Below, piece after piece: positions 1 to 7,756 of a DNA stretch of 64,000 nt. Numbering within the stretch: position 1 is the first letter of the stretch; each line of letters begins with the position of its first letter. This DNA comes from JBFHQE01 sp041592335 (GTDB taxonomy: Bacteria; Pseudomonadota; Gammaproteobacteria; Thiohalobacterales; Thiohalobacteraceae): the NCBI GenBank assembly GCA_041592335.1, contig JBFHQE010000003.1:62001-126000 (forward strand). Reading direction: 5' to 3'. The notes under the pieces are model-generated. The model was given only the letters and a program-made list of their open reading frames with translations, was not told where the DNA came from and ran no database searches. A program made the translations under genes and the position numbers.

Positions 1-671
1 AAGCGGCGTGCCTGCACGGCCAGATGCCGCCCAGTAAGCGTCTTGATATCCAGATGCGTCACATGACGAGCGCTTGCTTCGGTGGCGATGTTAACCACGT
101 TGGCGTTCAACAACACACGAACATTTGGCGCACGTTTCAGATCCTCAATATAGCGTTCGCCAAAGCGGGTCGGCGGACTGAACTGCACGAACCGGTTACG
201 CATACGGCCGGAACCGGTTTTTATCAAAGGTTCCGCGGTGTGCATCGCCCAGTATTGCGGGTCATCGAAATTGGGGGGATTAAGCTGCACCCGTTCCGTG
301 GCGGGAACGTAATAAGGCGCCAGTTCCTGGCGCGTGATTGGCCAACCACTGTAGGGCACCCAGTCACGCTTCTCGAAATCGATATCATCCAGCGACAGGC
401 AGTAACCGCCCCAGTGATTGGAACTGCCACCCAGGTAGCGCAAGCGGTTTGCTCTCAGCGGGTAGTCGACACCCACGTTCTCACCCTCGTAAAGGGCATG
501 CCCGGCGGGATCATAGCTCATGCCACCCGCTTCAATAAGACATATCTGCAACCCAGTATTCGCAAGTGCATGCGCCAGGGTGATACCGGCCACGCCACCG
601 CCGATAATTGCGAGATCCGTTTCGATGCGACTGCCGTCCTGCGCATCACGCGCATCTTCAAACACAGACAT
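1..671 (-). CDS. GMC-family FAD-dependent oxidoreductase, N-terminal part (cut by window edge)
   Basis: The reading frame is open from ATG at 671 to the window edge, so about 223 N-terminal residues are present and the C-terminus is missing. An FAD-binding Rossmann motif (IIGGGVAGITLA) lies near residue 24, followed by a CLIEAGG strand that ends in the ribose-binding acidic residue. The segment LRYLGGSSNHWGG near residue 85 is the typical GMC signature in which the GGSS-N-W-G run contacts the flavin. Family members oxidise alcohols or sugars; the substrate cannot be told from this half. It is the last visible gene of the minus-strand run that begins with amgK, 47 bases after the epimerase gene. 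No signal peptide is seen, so it is probably cytoplasmic. Confidence 0.85.
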   Translation of the reverse strand, partial: MSVFEDARDAQDGSRIETDLAIIGGGVAGITLAHALANTGLQICLIEAGGMSYDPAGHALYEGENVGVDYPLRANRLRYLGGSSNHWGGYCLSLDDIDFEKRDWVPYSGWPITRQELAPYYVPATERVQLNPPNFDDPQYWAMHTAEPLIKTGSGRMRNRFVQFSPPTRFGERYIEDLKRAPNVRVLLNANVVNIATEASARHVTHLDIKTLTGRHLAVQARR

Positions 672-718
672 GGGTTTCTGCCAGCTGCAATTCCGATATA
701 ACCATTAACGGGCGCTCT

Positions 719-1627
719 TTAAACTTGGTTACCAACAATCGAATAGACCACCGCCAACCTGTACTCACTTCCCGGCGCCATATCGATCACGTCATCGCCG
801 GCATTGGTCGTTTCAACACAGATAAACCGCAGGTAATCATCATCCTGGAGGTCGCCCATTTTCTTCGCGATTTCATCCCAGGGGTTCCATACCACCGCTG
901 TTTTATTGCCTTCCGATTGAATAAGAATCTTGCGCCCCAGCGCCGGATCCTGGATCGCCAGCGACGACTTCACTTCCTTGTAAACTCGATCCACTTCCTT
1001 ACTGACTGTCACCGCACCGGTCTGAACTTTCTCTTTCCACTCATCCGCTTTATCAAGATAGGGGCAGTTTTCCAGACCGGAGACCGCTACCTGGTGAATA
1101 TCGCCAATCGCGAAATAGGTATGGAACGCCTGCGTCAGAGGAAAGGCATTTTGACCATGGTTCTTGGTGATCAAAGCTAGCGACAAGCTGTCACCCACGA
1201 TAATTTCCAGCGCCAGATCGAACTCATACGACCATATGGCGCGCGAATCGCCTGTATCCATCATGCCCAGCACGACCCGCACATCGCCTTCCGCGGTCAG
1301 CTCGGCACCCGAAACCTGCCACAGCCGATTGCGCACAAAACCATGCGCGCCGCGTCCCTTACCCTCGGGATCGTCACCGAACCAGGGCCAGCATACCGGC
1401 ACGCCGCCCTTGATCGCCTTGCCTTCCTGGTAATAGGCGGCCTCGCTGACAAACAACAGGTCGTCCTGACCCTCGGGCCGATAGGACAAGACCTGCCCGC
1501 CATAAACAGATATCAGCGCGTTCGCTTTCTGGGTATCAATCGCTATCATCGGCAATCCACCCTTGCCTTCAACAAAGGTCAAACTGCCCTTAATGCCATA
1601 TTCCTGATTCAATTGCTCAATGTTCAT
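719..1627 (-). CDS. D-hexose-6-phosphate epimerase-like protein (YeaD/aldose 1-epimerase superfamily)
   Basis: About 302 residues with the fold signatures of the YeaD group of galactose-mutarotase-like proteins: GGQVLSYRP near the N-terminus, a GGVPVCWPWFG segment, and FHTYFAIGDI containing the conserved His of the active site. YeaD enzymes interconvert anomers of hexose 6-phosphates. I chose the ATG at 1627 (MNIEQL); ATG at 1630 is equally possible, and a GGAG lies about 10 bases upstream. A longer reading from 1660 runs further into the upstream glycosyltransferase gene and has no family support. It overlaps that gene by about 11 bases, which suggests translational coupling. The actual sugar is unknown. 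Confidence 0.85.
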   Translation of the reverse strand: MNIEQLNQEYGIKGSLTFVEGKGGLPMIAIDTQKANALISVYGGQVLSYRPEGQDDLLFVSEAAYYQEGKAIKGGVPVCWPWFGDDPEGKGRGAHGFVRNRLWQVSGAELTAEGDVRVVLGMMDTGDSRAIWSYEFDLALEIIVGDSLSLALITKNHGQNAFPLTQAFHTYFAIGDIHQVAVSGLENCPYLDKADEWKEKVQTGAVTVSKEVDRVYKEVKSSLAIQDPALGRKILIQSEGNKTAVVWNPWDEIAKKMGDLQDDDYLRFICVETTNAGDDVIDMAPGSEYRLAVVYSIVGNQV

Positions 1628-2696
1628 CATGTAATAAATACTCCAGACAATCCCATGCAACCTGCCTTGCGTCCGGCTCGGGCGGCTCCGGCGCCGGACG
1701 CGATAATAACGCTTCTATTGCCTCGACAACATCACCCGACTCAAGCCGTTGCTTACCGACCCCGGCGCAACGTCCATGCGCGTTCAACCATGCGCTGAAA
1801 GGCCGGTCCTCCGGCCAGTCCGGCCGTTCAATATAGAGCAAGGATGTACCGTTCACGGCGCATTCGCTCACCAGGCCGTAGCCGATCTTACCCAGCACCA
1901 GGTCGACACTGGCAATCAAATTCGAAAAGGTCATGCCGGTTGACTCAATAGTCGAAACATCCGGCCGCGAAATATTCCAGCTTGCGGGAATGAGCCAGTG
2001 AATTTCTGCCCGTTCGGGCCATTCATCCAACGGCAGGCGCGTGGCCACGCCACCCAACCCTACCAACACCAGCCTGCGGCTCTCATCAAGCCCCAGCATG
2101 CGGCGTAAACCCACCCGATTCTGTTGTGCCTTGTTGACCAGCAACGCCGTCTGTTTCTGGTTGCGTATTTCCGGCATATCCCAGACCGGCGGCGTGGTGA
2201 GAAACACGTCTGCCTGATGATAGGCCGCCAGGATCTGCGAAACGATTTTCCCTGACTCCGGCATGTCCGAAAAATAATGCTGATACACGCTTCCCCAGTT
2301 AAGACAACAGAGCGCGACCGCCGGAATATCCAGCTCGCGCGCGGCGGCCAACGGCGTATAGGCAATATCCGACAGCACGGCATCCGGTTTCAGCGCCGCC
2401 AGTTGTGTTTTTTCATCCTGCACCGGTTTCGGCCACTGCGCATGCCATTGCCGGTAAGCCTCTCGCGAAGCGGGCAGATCAATCTCGATGCCCGATCGCA
2501 TCACCAGCCCGATGTCCGTTTGTCGATTGATCAACTCGTATTCAATCGCAAGACGCGACGCCAGAAATTCCGGACTCACCTGCGAAACAATGGTGACATC
2601 CAGGTCATCCCGGATATCGGCCATGGCATTCAGTGCGGCGCAGCTTTGCGCGGCATGCCCGAAACCATGCGCGGAGATATAAACAACAAGATGCAT
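1617..2696 (-). CDS. MurG-like GT-B glycosyltransferase family protein
   Basis: A protein of about 359 residues opening with VVYISAHGFGHAAQ, the glycine/histidine loop typical of GT-B proteins related to MurG (GT28) and to the N-terminal domain of plant L-arabinokinase. The C-terminal half has LVLGKIGYGLVSECAVNGTSLLYIERPDWPED, resembling the nucleotide-sugar binding region of GT28 enzymes. No signal peptide or membrane segment is seen. I chose the ATG at 2696, which overlaps the TGA of the upstream M14 gene in an ATGA arrangement; a longer reading from 2747 adds 17 residues lying inside that gene. Donor and acceptor are unknown. Context suggests a sugar-linked metabolite handled with the neighbouring amidoligase and epimerase. 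Confidence 0.75.
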   Translation of the reverse strand: MHLVVYISAHGFGHAAQSCAALNAMADIRDDLDVTIVSQVSPEFLASRLAIEYELINRQTDIGLVMRSGIEIDLPASREAYRQWHAQWPKPVQDEKTQLAALKPDAVLSDIAYTPLAAARELDIPAVALCCLNWGSVYQHYFSDMPESGKIVSQILAAYHQADVFLTTPPVWDMPEIRNQKQTALLVNKAQQNRVGLRRMLGLDESRRLVLVGLGGVATRLPLDEWPERAEIHWLIPASWNISRPDVSTIESTGMTFSNLIASVDLVLGKIGYGLVSECAVNGTSLLYIERPDWPEDRPFSAWLNAHGRCAGVGKQRLESGDVVEAIEALLSRPAPEPPEPDARQVAWDCLEYLLHDEH

Positions 2697-3712
2697 CAGC
2701 CGGTATGTTGCTCGAGTGGATAACGCTCCATCAGGTAACCGAGACAATCCTGACGAATAATGGTCTCATTCAGGGTGAACATGGAAGGCATCAAAGGTTT
2801 AAGCGTGCGCAACTCGCCATCCTCGAGTTTGAAATACTGATCGCCGATATCGCGCCCACGTTCATCCCATGCCTGCAGCCGCGCCGCTGCATGACGCGAG
2901 TACCCCAGCACACTCCCCACCGGCAGCTCCATGAAATTGAGATGATCCAGGTCGTCCTGGAACAGGATGTCGCACCCGGTTTCATTGAACCCGAAACTTA
3001 ATTCTTCCGGCACTTTGATAATGGCAATGGTATGAAACAGATCCACATCCTGGCTCGCGATCGGATGTTCAGGCAACTCGGATAAATGCAGCGCTGCATC
3101 AACAAAAGCTGCCGCATGCTCCACGCCATGCGGCAAGCCCGGTTTGCCGCTTTCCACGGTAACGGAAGGACATAGATGCGCCATCGCCATCGAGGCTACA
3201 CCCTGGGGACGAGTGAAATAGACAACCGTTCGCGAAAACAACCGTGCCAGATGCAGAAAGGCATTACCGGTACTGTTGACACAGGCATAATGCGGATTGA
3301 TGCCGGTGTTGTTATGGATATCGATGGCGGCAAACACCTTGCGCTCCCGCATCTCATCGACCACCTGCTGCATCATGGCATGTTCCGGCAAACCGGCATT
3401 GGGCGCACCCGGCCAGACACGATTGTAATCCGGCTGACCTTCAAGACGCCGCATCCCCTCGCACGCCGCCGCGACATTACCGATAAACAGCGAAAGCGAA
3501 CGCGGCAATTCCTGGTCCGCATACTTGTTCATTATTTCGCGTATGGCGTAAAAACCCGTGTCTTCATTGCCATGCAACAACACCGATACAAACAAGGGCT
3601 CCTCGCGCCGCCCTGTAAGATGAATCAGCGTCGGACCGCCCAGCAGATCCTGCAGCTCCGCCGCATCGGCGGTCAGCAGGCACTGGGGAAGATCATTCAA
3701 TATTCGCAACAC
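2696..3712 (-). CDS. M14-family zinc deacylase/carboxypeptidase-like (succinylglutamate desuccinylase/aspartoacylase type)
   Basis: A protein of 338 residues. The motif LLHGNEDTG gives zinc ligands His47 and Glu50, and IDIHNNTG gives His133. VTVESGKPG supplies the catalytic Glu near residue 187. This set is characteristic of the AstE/AspA branch of M14, which hydrolyses amide bonds of N-acylated amino acids or C-terminal residues rather than digesting proteins. No signal peptide is seen, so it is probably cytoplasmic. It starts 3 bases after the stop of the GCS2-like ligase and overlaps the next gene. Pairing an amide-forming ligase with an amide-hydrolysing M14 enzyme is a recurring theme in amidoligase clusters. 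The substrate is not identified. Confidence 0.82.
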   Translation of the reverse strand: MLRILNDLPQCLLTADAAELQDLLGGPTLIHLTGRREEPLFVSVLLHGNEDTGFYAIREIMNKYADQELPRSLSLFIGNVAAACEGMRRLEGQPDYNRVWPGAPNAGLPEHAMMQQVVDEMRERKVFAAIDIHNNTGINPHYACVNSTGNAFLHLARLFSRTVVYFTRPQGVASMAMAHLCPSVTVESGKPGLPHGVEHAAAFVDAALHLSELPEHPIASQDVDLFHTIAIIKVPEELSFGFNETGCDILFQDDLDHLNFMELPVGSVLGYSRHAAARLQAWDERGRDIGDQYFKLEDGELRTLKPLMPSMFTLNETIIRQDCLGYLMERYPLEQHTG

Positions 3713-3715
3713 GCC

Positions 3716-5149
3716 CTACAAACCCCACTCATGCACTGGCACTTCACGTTGTTGATTCAGGTAATAGGTCTCGGTCAGACCGGCCCAGTCCTGACCGTGC
3801 TTGGCTACCCAGGCGCGCTGCCAGGCCGCACCGTTACACTGGCAGGCAACGCGCTGACGAATCACGTCAAGATAGCGCGCGCTATCGGCCGCATTGATCG
3901 CCAACGCTTCCAGACCACGCTCCGCCATGGGCAACAGCTTATGCAATATTAACTGCTGCACACTTCCTTTCTTTTCATCCAGCCATTGCACCTGGGCATC
4001 AAGCCCCTTTTGCGCCGCACGGTAGAAATTATCCCGTGCCACGCTGAATGGAATCTGCATCTCGGCGGGCACTTCGCGCTCCATCATGAATTGCATGACG
4101 CCAAAATAGAACACGGCATTGGCGACGGTATCCAGCAAGGTCGGACCGCTCGGCACTACCCGATGCTCGATACGGATATGCGGCGTGCCATCGTTATCGA
4201 AATCAATCAGTGGCCGGTTCCAGCGCCAGATAGTGCCATTATGCAGGCGCAGGTGCGCCAGCCGCTCTTCCGGCTCATCCAGCAACATGGGCAACAGCAC
4301 CGGGAAATGTTCCAGGTTTTCACTGAAACATTCATACAGGCTTTCGCGCGCGTAGCCAGTGCCAAAACTCACCCGGTGCACCGGCCCATGCGCCGCACCC
4401 GCAATACCGCCCACCTCGACCGATTGCTCGAACAGCGGGATACGCGTTTCATCCCATAAATCACGCCCGAACAGATAGGGGGAATTGGCGCTCAGCGCAA
4501 CCATTGGCGCGGACAGAATTTGCGCCAGGTTATAGGCGCGCACCGCGCGCTTCATATTCACCTTGAGATGGATCTGGAACGAGGTGGTCGCCGCTTCCAT
4601 CATGACATCTTCATGTTCGGATTTGAGATGATCGACACCCTGTATATCCAGTCGCAGCGGGTTACCCTCGCGATGCAACAGGACCTGTTCATTCAAGGCC
4701 CGGTAGCGGCGCAGATTGGACATATTGGCTTCCACCAGCTCATGCGCGGAAACCGTGGGCAGTATCCCGGCCATCAATAGCCGCAGCCCCATACCTTGCG
4801 CGGTTTGCTGACATTCGCGCCAGGTAGCGCTTAAATCCTCATGCAAGCGACTGAAGGCATTGCCATGCAACGGCTGCGGCGCGCCGTTCAACTCCACGTT
4901 GAACAATGCCAGTTCCGGCACCACCAGCGGATTGTTGAGTTTTCCCAGGAAGGCCTCGTTGGCGGGCGCGGGTTTGGCATCGGCATCGATCAACCAGGCT
5001 TCAAGCTCGAAGCCACCGACCTTGTCGTTGGTGGAAAACCGGTTCTGATCAAACCAGTGTTTCAGCACGGCGCTTTCATTCAGCAACCGGCGCCGGTTCT
5101 CGGCGAAATCCGCCTCGCTAAAGGCCGTCGAGGTAATTTCCTGCCCCAT
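3716..5149 (-). CDS. GCS2-like carboxylate-amine ligase (glutamate-cysteine ligase family 2)
   Basis: A protein of 477 residues from the glutamine-synthetase-fold GCS2 group. GGFELEAWLID near residue 45 corresponds to the glutamate/ATP-metal binding strand of the family, and later segments SFQIHLKVN, ALSANSPYLFG and RIEHRVVPSGPTLLD match its conserved metal- and nucleotide-binding positions. Such enzymes form a peptide-like bond between the gamma-carboxylate of glutamate and an amine; in some lineages that is glutathione synthesis, in others other amidation. No gshB is present in the window. It sits between murU (2-base gap) and the M14 hydrolase (3-base gap). I infer a dedicated small-molecule or peptide-modifying step rather than asserting glutathione synthesis. 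Confidence 0.8.
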   Translation of the reverse strand: MGQEITSTAFSEADFAENRRRLLNESAVLKHWFDQNRFSTNDKVGGFELEAWLIDADAKPAPANEAFLGKLNNPLVVPELALFNVELNGAPQPLHGNAFSRLHEDLSATWRECQQTAQGMGLRLLMAGILPTVSAHELVEANMSNLRRYRALNEQVLLHREGNPLRLDIQGVDHLKSEHEDVMMEAATTSFQIHLKVNMKRAVRAYNLAQILSAPMVALSANSPYLFGRDLWDETRIPLFEQSVEVGGIAGAAHGPVHRVSFGTGYARESLYECFSENLEHFPVLLPMLLDEPEERLAHLRLHNGTIWRWNRPLIDFDNDGTPHIRIEHRVVPSGPTLLDTVANAVFYFGVMQFMMEREVPAEMQIPFSVARDNFYRAAQKGLDAQVQWLDEKKGSVQQLILHKLLPMAERGLEALAINAADSARYLDVIRQRVACQCNGAAWQRAWVAKHGQDWAGLTETYYLNQQREVPVHEWGL

Positions 5150-5151
5150 GC

Positions 5152-5832
5152 CTATAATTGCTCCCGGCGTTGTTGCATCAGGAAACTGTCCAACTCGGCG
5201 AGGCGTTGCGGCGTACCGATATCAAACCAGCGGCCCTGAAACAATTCACCGCTGACATTGCCCTCGCGCATGGCGGCCCGCAGCAATGGCGCCAGCGGGA
5301 ATGAACCCTCCGGACAATCCTTGAATAATGCCGGTTGATACACACCAATACCGCTAAAAGTGAAACAAGGCTCCCCGGATTCCAGAACCCTGCCTTCCGA
5401 CAGCGCAAAATCACCTTCGTCATGATGCGGCGGGTTGGGCACCAGCACCAGGTGCGCCAGCTGTCGTTGTTGGGTAAGCAGCAGCTTGAAATCAATATCG
5501 GTCCAGACATCGCCATTCACGACCAGAAAGGCCGCGTCGCCCAACAGGGGCAAGGCATTGGCGATACCGCCACCTGTTTCCAGCGCGCCTTCCGGTTCCG
5601 GCGAATACTGAATCTGCGTATCGAATTGATCGCCATCGCCCAGCGCATCCACGATCTGCTGACCGAGATGCGCATGGTTGATCACAATACTGTCCACGCC
5701 CGCGCGCACCAATGCTTCGATGTGATACTGGATGAGTGGCTTGCCCGCCACCTTGAGCAAGGGCTTGGGCGTGTGATCGGTCAGCGGACGCATGCGCTCG
5801 CCACGCCCGGCGGCCAGGATCATGGCTTTCAT
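5152..5832 (-). CDS. murU: N-acetylmuramate alpha-1-phosphate uridylyltransferase MurU
   Basis: A nucleotidyltransferase of 226 residues with MILAAGRGERMRPLT at the N-terminus, followed by KPLLKVAGKPLIQYH, the signature of sugar-1-phosphate nucleotidyltransferases. Metal-binding VNGDVWTD is seen near residue 108. MurU transfers UMP to MurNAc-1-phosphate, giving UDP-MurNAc and bypassing de novo synthesis; this is the fosfomycin-tolerant recycling route of Pseudomonas and relatives. The assignment is firm because the gene overlaps amgK by four bases, the standard pair. Length agrees with known MurU proteins (about 223). Confidence 0.93.
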   Translation of the reverse strand: MKAMILAAGRGERMRPLTDHTPKPLLKVAGKPLIQYHIEALVRAGVDSIVINHAHLGQQIVDALGDGDQFDTQIQYSPEPEGALETGGGIANALPLLGDAAFLVVNGDVWTDIDFKLLLTQQRQLAHLVLVPNPPHHDEGDFALSEGRVLESGEPCFTFSGIGVYQPALFKDCPEGSFPLAPLLRAAMREGNVSGELFQGRWFDIGTPQRLAELDSFLMQQRREQL

Positions 5833-6878
5833 GCCGCAGTGTCCCTGGCAATTCGACTCTTGAGCTGCGGCATAACACGCTCCTCGATCAAGGTGGCGAG
5901 CGGTGCCAGTGCCGGGTAAGCCGGGGCCACTTCCGTAATGTATCCAAGGGTACGCGGAATGTCAGCGAGATAACCCGGCTTGGCGTCGCGCACAAACAGG
6001 CGTGCAAAGATACCGGATGCTTTCAGGTGCCGTTGCACACCCATCAGATCAAACCAGCGCAGAAAGGTTGCTTCATCCGCCTGATCCGGTTGCAAGACAC
6101 CGGATTGAATGGCCTGCTCGCGAAACCTCAATGCCCAGCCTTCGACCTGTTCCTTTGGCCAGCGGATATAACAGTCGCGCAGTAACGACACCAGATCGTA
6201 GGTAATGGGGCCAAACACGGCGTCCTGAAAATCCAGGATGCCGGGATTGTTTTCATCAAGCAGCATCAGGTTGCGCGAATGGTAATCGCGATGCACACAC
6301 ACCCGGGGTTGCGTCAGCGCCGACTCAGCCAGCAACCGATAGACCTCTTCCAGCATATCTTGCACGTCGTCCAGCGGCAGTTGCAGATACTGCCCGATCA
6401 GCCAATCGCTGAATAAGCGCATTTCACGCAATAACAGCGCCTGATCGTAAGATGGCAGCGCCTCTTCACCGGGCCCACCACGCTGGATGCGATGCAGGGC
6501 CATGAGCGCATCGCCGTACAGCTGGTCGACACTGGAAGCGTTCAGGGCATTGAGATAAGTCTGGTTACCCAGATCGGAGAGCAACAGAAAACCACGCGCA
6601 ACATCTTCTGCCAGCACTTGCGGCACATGCACATCGGCCTGGAGCAAGGCGCGTGCAACAGCGACAAAAGGCCGCACATCTTCCTGCGGCGGTGGCGCGT
6701 CCATGAGAATGTAACTGCGCTTGTCATGATGCACCCGGAAATAGCGGCGAAAACTGGCATCGGCGGAAGCGGGCGCCAGCTGAATATTCTCGTCATTGAG
6801 TTGTTCACTTGCCCAGTCGCGCAAGGCGGCGGCACGCTGATCCAATCGATTGCTCCTGCAGGAATTATTTCCGTCCAT
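5829..6878 (-). CDS. amgK: N-acetylmuramate/N-acetylglucosamine kinase AmgK
   Basis: A protein of 349 residues with the aminoglycoside-phosphotransferase kinase fold. The catalytic loop HRDYHSRNLML starts at His196 (Asp198, Asn203), and the metal-binding DFQD begins at Asp216. AmgK phosphorylates MurNAc at the anomeric position, making the substrate for MurU in cytoplasmic peptidoglycan recycling. It is the first gene of the minus-strand run and is divergent from the lptD side, an arrangement familiar from Pseudomonas. The start ATG at 6878 has only a weak GGGA upstream, so the exact N-terminus is somewhat uncertain. The 72 bases to the divergent gene must hold promoters for both directions. 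Confidence 0.93.
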   Translation of the reverse strand: MDGNNSCRSNRLDQRAAALRDWASEQLNDENIQLAPASADASFRRYFRVHHDKRSYILMDAPPPQEDVRPFVAVARALLQADVHVPQVLAEDVARGFLLLSDLGNQTYLNALNASSVDQLYGDALMALHRIQRGGPGEEALPSYDQALLLREMRLFSDWLIGQYLQLPLDDVQDMLEEVYRLLAESALTQPRVCVHRDYHSRNLMLLDENNPGILDFQDAVFGPITYDLVSLLRDCYIRWPKEQVEGWALRFREQAIQSGVLQPDQADEATFLRWFDLMGVQRHLKASGIFARLFVRDAKPGYLADIPRTLGYITEVAPAYPALAPLATLIEERVMPQLKSRIARDTAA

Positions 6879-6950
6879 AGTCCCATTTCAGCCTGCAAAA
6901 GAAAAGCCGCAGGCATGGCGAGGCCAGCGGATATGGGGTATGTTTCTTTT

Positions 6951-7712
6951 ATGCGTCGGATCATGCAATGGTTGCTTTTGCTGGGAGTGATTCTGGGATT
7001 CACCGTACCGGCAACAGCAACCGAAAAAACAATCAACATCGCTACCGGGTTTTCACTGGGACCTTACGTGCTGCGCAGCGGTGGCGGCATCCTGAGTGAC
7101 ATCATCAAGGAAAGCCTGCTGTTCAGTGGCTACGAAGTCCGGTTTCATTACATGAGCAACGCGGATGCCATCGAGGCCTTCACTGCCAGGCAATTCGACG
7201 CCGTCACCGTGGTCAAACCAGGCATGGTCGACGGCTTCTATTCCGAACCGGTTCTCTCGTTTCTCAATAGCTTCATCACGCTGGCCGACAGCCCGCACGA
7301 AATTGCTTCCCTGGATGACCTGCACGACTTGCGCCTGGCCGCCTTCTCCAATGCCAGTGGTTTTCTGGGCGAACCTTTCCGGGCCGCAATCACGCACACC
7401 CGGGGTTACCAGGAAATATCCAACCAGGAGGAACAGGTCGCCGCCCTGTTCTCCGGCGATGTGGATGTGATCCTGGCGGATAAGAATATTTTCCGCTTTT
7501 TTCACCGTCGGTTGCTGTACAAAAATCTGCATGACCCGCAGTTCCATCAGAAGGTGCGTTTTCACTTCCAGTTCAACCCCACCTTCTACCATATCGGTTT
7601 TCAGGAACAGGCCCAGCAGATCGCGTTTGACCGTGGTTATCGGCGCCTGAAGGAGTCCGGCCGGATTGATGCCATCTATCGATACTATCTTGAGTTACTT
7701 GAAGAATATTAA
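6951..7712 (+). CDS. Periplasmic solute-binding protein, family 3-like
   Basis: A protein of about 253 residues with a signal peptide (hydrophobic MQWLLLLGVILGFTVPATAT), then a family-3 extracellular solute-binding fold: INIATGF at the first strand, GGILSDIIKESLLFSGYEVRF, and the lobe-crossing segment LHDLRLAAFSNASGFLG. No permease or ATPase gene is adjacent, so it may be an orphan binding protein or a periplasmic sensor. I chose ATG 6951, with GGGG about 12 bases upstream; ATG 6963 is the alternative. Any start further upstream would read into the antisense of amgK. It is inserted between amgK and lptD, which are often direct neighbours. The ligand cannot be predicted. Confidence 0.75.
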   Translation: MRRIMQWLLLLGVILGFTVPATATEKTINIATGFSLGPYVLRSGGGILSDIIKESLLFSGYEVRFHYMSNADAIEAFTARQFDAVTVVKPGMVDGFYSEPVLSFLNSFITLADSPHEIASLDDLHDLRLAAFSNASGFLGEPFRAAITHTRGYQEISNQEEQVAALFSGDVDVILADKNIFRFFHRRLLYKNLHDPQFHQKVRFHFQFNPTFYHIGFQEQAQQIAFDRGYRRLKESGRIDAIYRYYLELLEEY

Positions 7713-7756
7713 GTTACAATACGCCACAAAATTACAGACACCCTCGGATAATCAAT

